The notes under the pieces: generated by a model
Told to the model about the DNA's origin: nothing
What the model saw: only the letters and a program-made list of their open reading frames with translations
The model's database searches: none
NCBI GenBank assembly: GCA_019918135.1
Contig: WBZZ01003641.1
Span: forward strand, 55,001 to 119,000
Reading direction: 5' to 3'
Source: Paulinella micropora
Lineage: Eukaryota > Cercozoa > Imbricatea > Euglyphida > Paulinellidae
Length of the DNA: 64,000 nucleotides
Part shown: positions 34,287-46,520 of the stretch, in pieces
How positions within the stretch are numbered: the stretch's first letter is position 1
Layout of the letters: the number at the start of each line of letters is the position of its first letter
Translations under genes and position numbers: made by a program

Positions 34287-34428
34287 GTGGTTCGGTACTC
34301 GAATGGCAGTGGCACCACGCTCAGCTCGGTGCCACCTGGCACCGCTATATCTGGAACTCATGGCGGAACGTTTACCATTTACAGCGACGGCACAGTTCTG
34401 TTCAACCCTGCGGGGATGATGGCTCCAG
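34287..34428 (+). CDS. Unit 0, exon 5: domain 3 centre
   Basis: Acceptor '(CT)n-gctctgaaag'. Phase 0 in, phase 1 out. Contains VVRYSNGSGTTL, GTHGGTFTIYSDGTVLFNP and ends MMAPG. The exit position equals that of the intron at 54511 in unit 8. Confidence 0.8.
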
Positions 34429-34435
34429 GTGACAC

Positions 34436-34755
34436 ATGTACAATTAACAACTACTAAGCTGTTTTGTTCTCGGTCAATGGTTGTTTTTCCTCAGCTGTGT
34501 CATGGCTTGTTAGTAAGCTCCTGGTGTGAGCACACACACACACATACATATACATATATATATAATCAAAATCAACAAAAATGACCCGGGGAAAAATTTG
34601 TATAAGTATTCTCTGCAGACAGTTTGGTTGAGTTAGATAGGTAGATAGGTAGGTAGGTCTTTCCAACGAGGTCCTGCAGAAGCCACCACAAGGCAGAAAT
34701 GGCCTAGGACGACTGCATGGGGAAGTCTTTGCTCATCGCACCTAAAATTTAACAA
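34436..34755. mobile_element. MITE-like element with an insert near its centre
   Basis: Left part 'ttttgttctcggtcaatggt' with 'gtgtcatggcttgttagtaa'. About 140 bp of CA/TA and GATA-type sequence lies at the centre (34530-34658), then the right part 'ctttccaacgaggtcctgca'. Confidence 0.65.
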
Positions 34756-34856
34756 CCTTGTCATGTAATACATGCACACACAGACAGACATGATGCATAG
34801 AATTGCATGCATGCATATACGCATACTAATTTTATATTTTTTATTTGCATATATAG

Positions 34857-35045
34857 GCAACGGGGCGCCGTTGGATACCTCGGTGATATACAAGGCATGC
34901 CGCAAGCCCTTCCCTGTTTGTTCTTACCGCACGATCTCGGGAAAAATTTGTACCAGTGCCTTACCTAGCACCGGTGACGTACTGTATGAATATGATGCGA
35001 ATGGCTCGTCGTGTGTCAACACGACCATGGCTCAACTCTGCTCAG
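34857..35045 (+). CDS. Unit 0, exon 6: domain 3 end and PAN-like N-terminal part
   Basis: Phase 1-1. Contains SVIYKACRKPFPVCSY and a run of further Cys (KICTSA, SSCVNT, LCS). It aligns with the 3' third of the array's long exon (VVYEACRIPTPQCNYS). Confidence 0.8.
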
Positions 35046-35333
35046 GTAATGCGTATTGTATGTATATGCATGTCTGTATTTTTTTGCAATTTATGTCTGT
35101 ATGCATTATGCATGCATATACATGTATGTTATAACTATGTATGTAATGTTTTACGCGTTTTATGTATGCATAATGCATGCATATACATGTATGTAATAAT
35201 AACTATGTATTATGTATGTATGTATAAAATGTTAACTATGTATGCATGTCTGTGTATGTAGTACGTACGCTCTACGTATGTCTGCAATACTATGTACAAT
35301 GCATGCATGCCTTGTGTTCATGTGTGTGTGTAG

Positions 35334-35416
35334 CGATTTGCGACAGGAGTGCGAACTGCATAGGCTACACGTTCGACCCTACTGGCAGGACGCTCATGTG
35401 TGATAAGGGAAAGCCG
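35334..35416 (+). CDS. Unit 0, exon 7: PAN-like core
   Basis: Acceptor 'gtgtgtgtag'. Phase 1 in, phase 0 out, 83 bp, exactly as in the array's B exons. Contains ICDRSANCIGYTFDPTG. The frame stays open past the donor into a MITE, ending at 35522, but the next exon (36529) requires splicing here. Confidence 0.75.
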
Positions 35417-35454
35417 GTTTCTCTCCTAACCTTCACACGCCCATCACAAGGAGA

Positions 35455-35775
35455 CGTTCTTAGTTCTTGTAAATTAACTACAAAGCACAAAAAGGACTAT
35501 CTAGGAGCAAAGTCTTGTGTGTAGTCCTGCCTTATTGGAAAGCTGTTGTGGAGAGCTTTTCAACGAGATCCGGCACAAGAATATTATATTCTGCGGCAAG
35601 CCACAAATTCGACGTGTTTTGCGGGCGAGCCGGCAAAACACGTCGAATTTGGCGAGCCGCAGATGTGTTTTTCTCGGTAACCTGCTCACATTATGAGGTG
35701 GTGACCGAGAAACAAGGACAAGCAAGGTTGAGAACGAAGCGCTTGAAGTCGATTGATCATTGTTCTTAAGAAGCA
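35455..35775. mobile_element. MITE-like element split by a second foldback element
   Basis: The MITE starts at 'gttcttagttcttgtaaatt' and ends at 'ttcttaagaagcaag'. It is interrupted at about 35583-35712 by the double-hairpin element described next. Confidence 0.75.
35583..35712. mobile_element. Double-hairpin element, copy 1
   Basis: About 130 bp with two successive inverted repeats: 'tctgcggcaagcc' / 'ggcgagccgcaga' enclosing 'ttcgacgtgttttgc' and its inverse, then 'tttctcggtaacctg' / 'gtgaccgagaaa'. A second copy is at 61746-61891. There is no coding capacity. Confidence 0.8.
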
Positions 35776-36195
35776 AGAAACCTGTTAAGTCCCTGAGAAC
35801 TTCTTACTTAGGTAGAATGAAAAATACGTCAACAAGCGCTTCGTTCTAGATCTATCTCAGCCAATCATTACATCCAAAGCTCGTGGTGCGAGTTTTTACA
35901 TGAGCTATTGCAAAAAACCACCATAACCACCACCAAAAGCTGAGAATGTACGTTGCTGCCTACTTGGCGCTCAATAACTAGGAACTTTTTGCTGGAGTTA
36001 GCGCTCGATCTGATCGTGATTGTCGGAAAAGAAAAAATTTCGGCAAGTATTGAATCACAGAAAACTGTGGGAAGTTCAAAAGCTACTCGGGCAAGGATAT
36101 CAACGCCTGGTTGCGAATGAAGCCCCGGCTAAGTCAAAAACGTGTGTTTTCGTTAGTTTGCATGAACTTGGATACCCTCCAGGCCACATCTGAGA

Positions 36196-36372
36196 TTCTT
36201 TATTAACGCTTCAAATAGAACAAACAAATACCTTCAAACGCTGCGTTCTCGGCATATTTGTCGTTGTATGTGCAGTGGCTGCTTGAAAAGCTCTGATTAA
36301 GAGCTTTCCAGCGAGAAACGACGCAGGAAGCCTGAAAGTCATAGTTCCTTACAGTTAAGAATTGAGAACCTC
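36196..36372. mobile_element. MITE-like element
   Basis: Contains 'accttcaaacgctgcgttct', centre 'aaaagctctgattaagagct' and ends 'agaattgagaacctctcc'. A weaker copy lies at 35790-35990. Confidence 0.65.
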
Positions 36373-36528
36373 TCCAGAAACTTCAGTCTACTCTTAGGCT
36401 TCTGCAACCATCATCATTTTGACATTTCCCACCATATCCTCTATAGGGATCCCGGGAATGTGTTCACATGTTATGGCGAATTCCCAATATCCCACAGGAT
36501 TTTGGAAATGTCCCACTCTGTATATTAG

Positions 36529-36646
36529 GGTTTCGCGCTCACGGGTCCCGGAGGGTGTCTGTTCTGGTCGTTGATCACTTCGTCGCAGGGATCATCGAAT
36601 GCGACTGCATGCTACTTGAAGAATTCCAGCACATGTGTGGATGGCG
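36529..36646 (+). CDS. Unit 0, exon 8: PAN-like C-terminal part
   Basis: Acceptor 'tgtatattag', donor 'gtcaggga'. Phase 0 in, phase 1 out. Contains GGCLFWSLITSSQGSSNATA, then CYLKNSSTCVDGG. The GCLFW and CxLK...C.DGG features align with the array's C exons and with 55280-55394, which fixes the start upstream of the nearer 'gtcgcag'. Confidence 0.72.
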
Positions 36647-36665
36647 GTCAGGGAGCGTCGACGCA

Positions 36666-36666
36666 T

Positions 36667-36713
<47 letters not shown>
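36666..36713. repeat. (GA)n microsatellite
   Basis: 24 GA repeats shortly after the donor. Confidence 0.95.
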
Positions 36714-36716
<3 letters not shown>

Positions 36717-36796
36717 CCAGACCTACATCCATACCTACATGCATGTGTATACACGCATATGACTACGCTTCGCTGTCGATGTGTGCCTTCGTTTTC

Positions 36797-36985
36797 AGTT
36801 CTTAAGTACCGTGAACGATGACTTCAAGCACTTCGCTCTCAGATACCTGCTGCATCCGAAGCCTGTGCTATCTCATTAGAAGGCTCTCGCTGAGAGAGCT
36901 TTCAGAATTGCACAAGCATGAAGGATCAGAATCAGCAGAGAACGAAACGCTTGAAGCAGTAATTATTCCTGGTACTTAAGAAGGA
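36797..36985. mobile_element. MITE-like element
   Basis: From 'cagttcttaagtaccgtg' to 'ggtacttaagaaggaagc'. It is followed by a 23-base G run at 37097-37119. Confidence 0.75.
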
Positions 36986-37218
36986 AGCCCTTCCTTCAAG
37001 TTGGCAGGCGCGCTCGAGTGAGTTGCGTGTGGTGTGGGCGTGTTCGCAAGTCAAGAATGGAACGGAGAGCGCACGAGAGACAGAGACCGCGAGGAGGGGG
37101 GGGGGGGGGGGGGGGGGGGACTAGCCATTCGCTTTGTACGCCTTGTCCGAATTATCTATCCGTTTCCTTTCTGGCAAATAAAAACTATTTAAACTGATGG
37201 TTTGCAATATTGTGACAG

Positions 37219-38367
37219 AATGCGACGAGGCAAATGTGACAGTTAAGATTCTCTACGCGACCAACGACTTCAGACCAACGGACAGGAATACACCGATCGA
37301 TGGAAGCTTAACTGACAACGATTCCACGTCCACGGCGGACCCCGGGGAAGTGCGGACGGTGATCGATGGTACAGGCACGCCGGTGAATGTCACAAGTCCC
37401 GGGGTAATGGTGAGCGGCACTAACGGTGGGGTGTTCACGATCTATAAGAATGGCTCGTTCTCGTTCGACCCGACAGGTATCCCGGATAGCAAATTCCCCA
37501 CGGATGGTTCCGACTTCCTCACCTCGGTGCAGTACGTTTTCTGCAGCGTGGATTCGAATGGAACCAGATGCGACGATGCCACCGTGACTATTGCGATCTT
37601 GTACGCGACCGACGACTGCGTGGAGACAGACAAGAACACGGCGAAATCAGGCAACGTGCTGCCCAACGACTCGACGTCGACAAACGCCACCAAGGTGGTG
37701 CGGAAGGTCACCGATGGGAGTGGCGTGTCGACCGCGCTGGTCGGAAATGTGACCTCGGTCACTGTAAGCGGGACCAACGGAGGCCAGTTCGTCATCAAGC
37801 AAGATGGGTCCTACACGTTCGATCCGAGAGGGATAGTCAATTTTCCTACAGATGGCTCCGATTTTCTTTCAAGTGTGAACTACACCATGTGCAGCCTGCA
37901 GTCGAATGGGACTATCTGCGATACGGCGAGTTTGATCGTGAAGATTTTGTACACGAACGACGTGTGCGTGGAGACTGACGTCAACACGGCCATCACGGGC
38001 AACGTGCTGAAGAACGACGGTTCGTCCACTCCTGGGCGGGGTCCGCAGGTGATCGGTTACTTGAACCTGTCATCGGGCACTCAAGTTCCACCAGGCACCA
38101 CCGTAGTCGGCACCAGGGGCGGGACGTTCATCATCGCTAGCAACGGGAGCTTTACCTTCGACCCGGCGGGGATCGTGACCCCGGGCGACGGGACGCCCTT
38201 GAGTTCGTCGGTGGTCTACGAGGCTTGTCGGATACCGACACCGCAGTGCAATTACAGCCAGCGCGCATTCGCGAGCTGCGGGAACTCGTTCCAGTCCACT
38301 CAGAAGCTCTATGCGTTCAGTGGGAGTGCCACCTGTCTTAATACGACGGACACTAAAGCCTGTCAAG
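37219..38367 (+). CDS. Unit 1, exon A: three Ig/VCBS-like domains, intronless
   Basis: 383 codons, phase 1-1, acceptor 'tattgtgacag', donor 'gtatatca'. Domain 1 runs from ILYATNDFRPTD to about residue 115, domain 2 from ILYATDDCVETDKNT to about 228, and domain 3 from ILYTNDVCVETD to about 335. Then comes YEACRIPTPQCNYS and the first Cys of the PAN-like module. Each domain has the NVLPND/SLTDND loop, a GTNGGxF strand, a DGSxTFDP turn, a PTDGSDFL strand and a closing Cys-x-T strand. At least eight sequons are present. The N-terminus (ECDEANVTV) differs from units 2-8 (DCDTSNLTV). The internal introns of unit 0 are absent. Confidence 0.93.
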
Positions 38368-38753
38368 GTATATCACTATGTATGTATGTAGGAATCATAA
38401 TATCTATGTATGTAATTTATGTATGTTTCTAAGTAATGCTTGCATTCGTGCATATATGTATATGGATGTTAGTAACTTGTATGCACGTAGTTATGCATGA
38501 GCGTATGCATGCCCGTGGAATGTAAATTGTGATAAATGTTTGTACGAATGTGACATTGCTGTAAGTATGTTGTATATGAATGCAAGGTTTGCGTGTATGC
38601 GTTCATGCGTGTACGTATTATTTATGCTTGTGATATGTAAACGTTTGCGTGGATTCATGGGTTCTACTACGTACGTGCGTATGTACGTACGCATGTTACC
38701 GGTATGTACGTAATGCATGTGCGTACGCCTTGTATGTATTTATGTGTGTGTAG

Positions 38754-38836
38754 CGATTTGCGACAGGAGTCCGAAGTGCTTGGGCTTCACGTTCGACCGT
38801 CACGGCAGTCTGTTCGACTGCGCTAATGGCATGCCG
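38754..38836 (+). CDS. Unit 1, exon B: PAN-like core
   Basis: Phase 1 in, phase 0 out. ICDRSPKCLGFTFDRHG and a final Cys. The frame continues past the donor for 25 codons in unit 1, but the C exon aligns only if spliced at 38837. Confidence 0.82.
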
Positions 38837-39091
38837 GTTTCTCTCCTATCCTGTACACCATTTGTTCGTGGGGGGGAAATCTCACGACTCGGGCTCCTGG
38901 ATATGATTTCTACCTGAACGAAAGACGCAAAGAAACGATACATCAGCTTCTCATCATTTTTAAATTTATTTTATTGCATGTTCAAGTGCAAATGAGAGCA
39001 CGCCACAAGAGTCCCCCCCCCAACCCCAAAGAGAAAACACACACACACAGCGCACAATTACACACCCCATCGTGCTCTATGGGTTCTGTAG

Positions 39092-39212
39092 ACCACCCCA
39101 GTGCCAACGGGGCCTGTCGGAGGTTGTCTGTTTTGGTCCGACGTGAGCACGCTCATAGCTCCTATTCAGTCCGATTCAACCTGCTTCTTGAAGGAGGTTT
39201 GTCAAGATGGCG
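39092..39212 (+). CDS. Unit 1, exon C: PAN-like C-terminal part
   Basis: Acceptor 'gggttctgtag'. Phase 0 in, phase 1 out. Contains GGCLFWSDVST and, in this variant, SDSTCFLKEVCQDGG. The 3' half variant is shared with unit 6 only. Confidence 0.78.
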
Positions 39213-39474
39213 GTCAGTACGCGTACGCGCGCTTCACATTATGATTTCACCGCGAGTTTGTGCGTGCAAGAATGAGCGTGAGAAGAGACCGAGAGGCCTG
39301 GGAGAGAGTTTGTGAGAACAACTGAGTCAATCGCTCAGCACTTCATGTGTATCTGGTGTGTGGTGCCATTCTGTTTCCTTCTTGCCCAAACCAGCAACGC
39401 TTGCGCTGCCTTGTGATGTGAGTTGCCAAGGGAGGACCCCCGCTTGAACTCATGGTGTGCTCTGTTGGTGACAG

Positions 39475-40623
39475 ACTGCGACACATCGAATCTGACAGTT
39501 AAGATTCTCTACGCGACCAACGACTTCAGGCCAACGGACAGGAATACACCGATCGATGGAAGCTTAACTGACAACGATTCCACGTCCACGGCGGACCCCG
39601 GGGAAGTGCGGACGGTGATCGATGGTACAGGCACGCCGGTGAATGTCACAAGTCCCGGGGTAATGGTGAGCGGCACTAACGGTGGGGTGTTCACGATCTA
39701 TAAGAATGGCTCGTTCTCGTTCGACCCGACAGGTATCCCGGATAGCAAATTCCCCACGGATGGTTCCGACTTCCTCACCTCGGTGCAGTACGTTTTCTGC
39801 AGCGTGGATTCGAATGGAACCAGATGCGACGATGCCACCGTGACTATTGCGATCTTGTACGCGACCGACGACTGCGTGGAGACAGACAAGAACACGGCGA
39901 AATCAGGCAACGTGCTGCCCAACGACTCGACGTCGACAAACGCCACCAAGGTGGTGCGGAAGGTCACCGATGGGAGTGGCGTGTCGACCGCGCTGGTCGG
40001 AAATGTGACCTCGGTCACTGTAAGCGGGACCAACGGAGGCCAGTTCGTCATCAAGCAAGATGGGTCCTACACGTTCGATCCGAGAGGGATAGTCAATTTT
40101 CCTACAGATGGCTCCGATTTTCTTTCAAGTGTGAACTACACCATGTGCAGCCTGCAGTCGAATGGGACTATCTGCGATACGGCGAGTTTGATCGTGAAGA
40201 TTTTGTACACGAACGACGTGTGCGTGGAGACTGACGTCAACACGGCCATCACGGGCAACGTGCTGAAGAACGACGGTTCGTCCACTCCTGGGCGGGGTCC
40301 GCAGGTGATCGGTTACTTGAACCTGTCATCGGGCACTCAAGTTCCACCAGGCACCACCGTAGTCGGCACCAGGGGCGGGACGTTCATCATCGCTAGCAAC
40401 GGGAGCTTTACCTTCGACCCGGCGGGGATCGTGACCCCGGGCGACGGGACGCCCTTGAGTTCGTCGGTGGTCTACGAGGCTTGTCGGATACCGACACCGC
40501 AGTGCAATTACAGCCAGCGCGCATTCGCGAGCTGCGGGAACTCGTTCCAGTCCACTCAGAAGCTCTATGCGTTCAGTGGGAGTGCCACCTGTCTTAATAC
40601 GACGGACACTAAAGCCTGTCAAG
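39475..40623 (+). CDS. Unit 2, exon A
   Basis: Same 383-codon structure as unit 1. The only protein change I see is at the first residues (DCDTSNLTV). The upstream intron has 'gttggtgacag' as acceptor. A possible ATG at 39423 upstream is intronic. Confidence 0.93.
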
Positions 40624-41083
40624 GTATATCACTATGTATGTATGTAGGAATCATAATATCTATGTATGTAATTTATGTATGTTGCTAAGTAATGCTTGCA
40701 TTCGTGCATATATGTATATGGATGTTAGTAACTTGTATGCACGTAGTTATGCATGAGCGTATGCATGCCCGTGGAATGTAACTTGTGATAAATGTTTGTA
40801 CTAATGTGACATTGTTGTATGTAATGTTGGGTATGAATGCAAGGTTTGCATGTCTGCGTTCATGCGTGTACGTATTATTTATGCTTGTGATATGTAAATG
40901 TTTGCGTGGATTCATAGATTGTACTACGTACCTGCATGCGTATGCACGTACGTACGTACGGTACTTGCGTAATACTGTATGTACGTACGTACGGTACGTG
41001 CGTATGTACGTACGCATGTCACCGGTACGTTCGTACGTATGCATGTGCGTACGCCTTGTATGTATGTATGTATGTGTGTGTAG

Positions 41084-41166
41084 CAATTTGCGACAGGAGT
41101 CCGAAGTGCTTGGGCTTCACGTTCGACCGTCACGGCAGTCTGTTCGACTGCGCTAATGGCATGCCG
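41084..41166 (+). CDS. Unit 2, exon B
   Basis: As unit 1, with a silent change at the start (CAATTTGCG for CGATTTGCG). The A-B intron is 74 bp longer than in unit 1. Confidence 0.82.
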
Positions 41167-41436
41167 GTTTCTCCCCTATCCTGTACACCATTTGTTCGTG
41201 GGGGGACATCTCACGACTCGGGCTCCTGGATATGATTTCTACCTGAACGAAAGACGCAAAGAAACGATACATCAGCTTCTCATCATTTTTAAATTTATTT
41301 TATTGCATGTTCAAGGGCAATGAGAGCTCGCCGCAAGAGTTCCCCACCCCCCCCCCCCCACCCCAAAAAAACACACACACACACACACACACCGCGCACA
41401 ATTACACACCCCATCGTGCTCTATGGGTTTCTATAG

Positions 41437-41557
41437 ATCACCCCAGCGCCGAACGGGGGGCCTGTCGGAGGTTGTCTGTTTTGGTCCGACGTGAGCACAA
41501 TAACTCCTGTTCAGTACAATACAACCTGCTTCTTGAAGGAGGCTTGTCAAGATGGCG
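41437..41557 (+). CDS. Unit 2, exon C
   Basis: Acceptor 'tttctatag'. Contains GGCLFWSDVSTITPVQ and the YNTTCFLKEACQDGG variant, with a new NTT sequon. Confidence 0.78.
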
Positions 41558-41819
41558 GTCAGTACGCGTACGCGCGCTTCACATTATGATTTCACCGCGA
41601 GTTTGTGCGTGCAAGAATGAGCGTGAGAAGAGACCGAGAGGCCTGGGAGAGAGTTTGTGAGAACAACTGAGTCAATCGCTCAGCACTTCATGTGTATCTG
41701 GTGTGTGGTGCCATTCTGTTTCCTTCTTGCCCAAACCAGCAACGCTTGCGCTGCCTTGTGATGTGAGTTGCCAAGGGAGGACCCCCGCTTGAACTCATGG
41801 TGTGCTCTGTTGGTGACAG

Positions 41820-42968
41820 ACTGCGACACATCGAATCTGACAGTTAAGATTCTCTACGCGACCAACGACTTCAGGCCAACGGACAGGAATACACCGATCG
41901 ATGGAAGCTTAACTGACAACGATTCCACGTCCACGGCGGACCCCGGGGAAGTGCGGACGGTGATCGATGGTACAGGCACGCCGGTGAATGTCACAAGTCC
42001 CGGGGTAATGGTGAGCGGCACTAACGGTGGGGTGTTCACGATCTATAAGAATGGCTCGTTCTCGTTCGACCCGACAGGTATCCCGGATAGCAAATTCCCC
42101 ACGGATGGTTCCGACTTCCTCACCTCGGTGCAGTACGTTTTCTGCAGCGTGGATTCGAATGGAACCAGATGCGACGATGCCACCGTGACTATTGCGATCT
42201 TGTACGCGACCGACGACTGCGTGGAGACAGACAAGAACACGGCGAAATCAGGCAACGTGCTGCCCAACGACTCGACGTCGACAAACGCCACCAAGGTGGT
42301 GCGGAAGGTCACCGATGGGAGTGGCGTGTCGACCGCGCTGGTCGGAAATGTGACCTCGGTCACTGTAAGCGGGACCAACGGAGGCCAGTTCGTCATCAAG
42401 CAAGATGGGTCCTACACGTTCGATCCGAGAGGGATAGTCAATTTTCCTACAGATGGCTCCGATTTTCTTTCAAGTGTGAACTACACCATGTGCAGCCTGC
42501 AGTCGAATGGGACTATCTGCGATACGGCGAGTTTGATCGTGAAGATTTTGTACACGAACGACGTGTGCGTGGAGACTGACGTCAACACGGCCATCACGGG
42601 CAACGTGCTGAAGAACGACGGTTCGTCCACTCCTGGGCGGGGTCCGCAGGTGATCGGTTACTTGAACCTGTCATCGGGCACTCAAGTTCCACCAGGCACC
42701 ACCGTAGTCGGCACCAGGGGCGGGACGTTCATCATCGCTAGCAACGGGAGCTTTACCTTCGACCCGGCGGGGATCGTGACCCCGGGCGACGGGACGCCCT
42801 TGAGTTCGTCGGTGGTCTACGAGGCTTGTCGGATACCGACACCGCAGTGCAATTACAGCCAGCGCGCATTCGCGAGCTGCGGGAACTCGTTCCAGTCCAC
42901 TCAGAAGCTCTATGCGTTCAGTGGGAGTGCCACCTGTCTTAATACGACGGACACTAAAGCCTGTCAAG
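41820..42968 (+). CDS. Unit 3, exon A
   Basis: Identical to unit 2 exon A over the bases I compared. Confidence 0.93.
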
Positions 42969-43428
42969 GTATATCACTATGTATGTATGTAGGAATCATA
43001 ATATCTATGTATGTAATTTATGTATGTTTCTAAGTAATGCTTGCATTCGTGCATATATGTATATGGATGTTAGTAACTTGTATGCACGTAGTTATGCATG
43101 AGCGTATGCATGCCCGTGGAATGTAAATTGTGATAAATGTTTGTACTAATGTGACATTGTTGTATGTAATGTTGGGTATGAATGCAAGGTTTGCATGTCT
43201 GCGTTCATGCGTGTACGTATTATTTATGCTTGTGATATGTAAATGTTTGCGTGGATTCATAGATTGTACTACGTACCTGCATGCGTATGCACGTACGTAC
43301 GTACGGTACTTGCGTAATACTGTATGTACGTACGTACGGTACGTGCGTATGTACGTACGCATGTCACCGGTACGTTCGTACGTATGCATGTGCGTACGCC
43401 TTGTATGTATGTATGTATGTGTGTGTAG

Positions 43429-43511
43429 CAATTTGCGACAGGAGTCCGAAGTGCTTGGGCTTCACGTTCGACCGTCACGGCAGTCTGTTCGACTGCGCTA
43501 ATGGCATGCCG
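43429..43511 (+). CDS. Unit 3, exon B
   Basis: Identical to unit 2 exon B. Confidence 0.82.
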
Positions 43512-43780
43512 GTTTCTCCCCTATCCTGTACACCATTTGTTCGTGGGGGGACATCTCACGACTCGGGCTCCTGGATATGATTTCTACCTGAACGAAAGAC
43601 GCAAAGAAACGATACATCAGCTTCTCATCATTTTTAAATTTATTTTATTGCATGTTCAAGGGCAATGAGAGCTCGCCGCAAGAGTTCCCCACCCCCCCCC
43701 CCCACCCCAAAAAAACACACACACACACACACACACCGCGCACAATTACACACCCCATCGTGCTCTATGGGTTTCTATAG

Positions 43781-43901
43781 ATCACCCCAGCGCCGAACGG
43801 GGGGCCTGTCGGAGGTTGTCTGTTTTGGTCCGACGTGAGCACAATAACTCCTGTTCAGTACAATACAACCTGCTTCTTGAAGGAGGCTTGTCAAGATGGC
43901 G
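43781..43901 (+). CDS. Unit 3, exon C
   Basis: YNTTCFLKEACQDGG variant, as unit 2. Confidence 0.78.
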
Positions 43902-44163
43902 GTCAGTACGCGTACGCGCGCTTCACATTATGATTTCACCGCGAGTTTGTGCGTGCAAGAATGAGCGTGAGAAGAGACCGAGAGGCCTGGGAGAGAGTTT
44001 GTGAGAACAACTGAGTCAATCGCTCAGCACTTCATGTGTATCTGGTGTGTGGTGCCATTCTGTTTCCTTCTTGCCCAAACCAGCAACGCTTGCGCTGCCT
44101 TGTGATGTGAGTTGCCAAGGGAGGACCCCCGCTTGAACTCATGGTGTGCTCTGTTGGTGACAG

Positions 44164-45312
44164 ACTGCGACACATCGAATCTGACAGTTAAGATTCTCTA
44201 CGCGACCAACGACTTCAGGCCAACGGACAGGAATACACCGATCGATGGAAGCTTAACTGACAACGATTCCACGTCCACGGCGGACCCCGGGGAAGTGCGG
44301 ACGGTGATCGATGGTACAGGCACGCCGGTGAATGTCACAAGTCCCGGGGTAATGGTGAGCGGCACTAACGGTGGGGTGTTCACGATCTATAAGAATGGCT
44401 CGTTCTCGTTCGACCCGACAGGTATCCCGGATAGCAAATTCCCCACGGATGGTTCCGACTTCCTCACCTCGGTGCAGTACGTTTTCTGCAGCGTGGATTC
44501 GAATGGAACCAGATGCGACGATGCCACCGTGACTATTGCGATCTTGTACGCGACCGACGACTGCGTGGAGACAGACAAGAACACGGCGAAATCAGGCAAC
44601 GTGCTGCCCAACGACTCGACGTCGACAAACGCCACCAAGGTGGTGCGGAAGGTCACCGATGGGAGTGGCGTGTCGACCGCGCTGGTCGGAAATGTGACCT
44701 CGGTCACTGTAAGCGGGACCAACGGAGGCCAGTTCGTCATCAAGCAAGATGGGTCCTACACGTTCGATCCGAGAGGGATAGTCAATTTTCCTACAGATGG
44801 CTCCGATTTTCTTTCAAGTGTGAACTACACCATGTGCAGCCTGCAGTCGAATGGGACTATCTGCGATACGGCGAGTTTGATCGTGAAGATTTTGTACACG
44901 AACGACGTGTGCGTGGAGACTGACGTCAACACGGCCATCACGGGCAACGTGCTGAAGAACGACGGTTCGTCCACTCCTGGGCGGGGTCCGCAGGTGATCG
45001 GTTACTTGAACCTGTCATCGGGCACTCAAGTTCCACCAGGCACCACCGTAGTCGGCACCAGGGGCGGGACGTTCATCATCGCTAGCAACGGGAGCTTTAC
45101 CTTCGACCCGGCGGGGATCGTGACCCCGGGCGACGGGACGCCCTTGAGTTCGTCGGTGGTCTACGAGGCTTGTCGGATACCGACACCGCAGTGCAATTAC
45201 AGCCAGCGCGCATTCGCGAGCTGCGGGAACTCGTTCCAGTCCACTCAGAAGCTCTATGCGTTCAGTGGGAGTGCCACCTGTCTTAATACGACGGACACTA
45301 AAGCCTGTCAAG
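44164..45312 (+). CDS. Unit 4, exon A
   Basis: Same as units 2 and 3. The following intron has a small insertion (aatattactg at 45661) and one extra TATG. Confidence 0.93.
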
Positions 45313-45779
45313 GTATATCACTATGTATGTATGTAGGAATCATAATATCTATGTATGTAATTTATGTATGTTTCTAAGTAATGCTTGCATTCGTGCATAT
45401 ATGTATATGGATGTTAGTAACTTGTATGCACGTAGTTATGCATGAGCGTATGCATGCCCGTGGAATGTAAATTGTGATAAATGTTTGTACTAATGTGACA
45501 TTGTTGTATGTAATGTTGGGTATGAATGCAAGGTTTGCATGTCTGCGTTCATGCGTGTACGTATTATTTATGCTTGTGATATGTAAATGTTTGCGTGGAT
45601 TCATAGATTGTACTACGTACCTGCATGCGTATGCACGTACGTACGTACGGTACTTGCGTAATATTACTGTATGTACGTACGTACGGTACGTGCGTATGTA
45701 CGTACGCATGTCACCGGTACGTTCGTACGTATGCATGTGCGTACGCCTTGTATGTATGTATGTATGTATGTGTGTGTAG

Positions 45780-45862
45780 CAATTTGCGACAGGAGTCCGA
45801 AGTGCTTGGGCTTCACGTTCGACCGTCACGGCAGTCTGTTCGACTGCGCTAATGGCATGCCG
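45780..45862 (+). CDS. Unit 4, exon B
   Basis: Identical to unit 2 exon B. Confidence 0.82.
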
Positions 45863-46137
45863 GTTTCTCCCCTATCCTGTACACCATTTGTTCGTGGGGG
45901 GACATCTCACGACTCGGGCTCCTGGATATGATTTCTACCTGAACGAAAGACGCAAAGAAACGATACATCAGCTTCTCATCATTTTTAAATTTATTTTATT
46001 GCATGTTCAAGGGCAAATGAGAGCTCGCCGCAAGAGTTCCCCACCCCCCCCCCCACCCCAAAAAAAAACACACACACACACACACACACACACCGCGCAC
46101 AATTACACACCCCATCGTGCTCTATGGGTTTCTATAG

Positions 46138-46258
46138 ATCACCCCAGCGCCGAACGGGGGGCCTGTCGGAGGTTGTCTGTTTTGGTCCGACGTGAGCACA
46201 ATAACTCCTGTTCAGTACAATACAACCTGCTTCTTGAAGGAGGTTTGTCAAGATGGCG
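46138..46258 (+). CDS. Unit 4, exon C
   Basis: YNTTCFLKEVCQDGG: the Ala of units 2, 3 and 5 is Val here, as in units 1, 6 and 7. Confidence 0.78.
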
Positions 46259-46520
46259 GTCAGTACGCGTACGCGCGCTTCACATTATGATTTCACCGCG
46301 AGTTTGTGCGTGCAAGAATGAGCGTGAGAAGAGACCGAGAGGCCTGGGAGAGAGTTTGTGAGAACAACTGAGTCAATCGCTCAGCACTTCATGTGTATCT
46401 GGTGTGTGGTGCCATTCTGTTTCCTTCTTGCCCAAACCAGCAACGCTTGCGCTGCCTTGTGATGTGAGTTGCCAAGGGAGGACCCCCGCTTGAACTCATG
46501 GTGTGCTCTGTTGGTGACAG

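Noticed and set aside
35417..35522. Extension of unit 0 exon 7 to a TAG at 35520-35522
   Set aside because: The extension runs into a MITE, and the next module part (36529) joins in phase only from 35416.
37568..37978. Arg/Asp-rich plus-strand frame and minus-strand frames repeated in every unit
   Set aside because: They are shadows in other frames of the identical exon A, repeated because the exon is repeated.
38491..38718. Tyr/Thr/His-rich frames in the A-B introns
   Set aside because: They translate TATG, TACG and CGTA repeats in the intron and show no conserved protein character.
39423..39474. ATG before each array exon A as a separate gene start, giving a family of 421-codon genes
   Set aside because: The stretch between that ATG and the exon is intronic. 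Unit 7 lacks it through a 28-bp deletion while its exon is unchanged, and the coding phase continues from exon C of the preceding unit.
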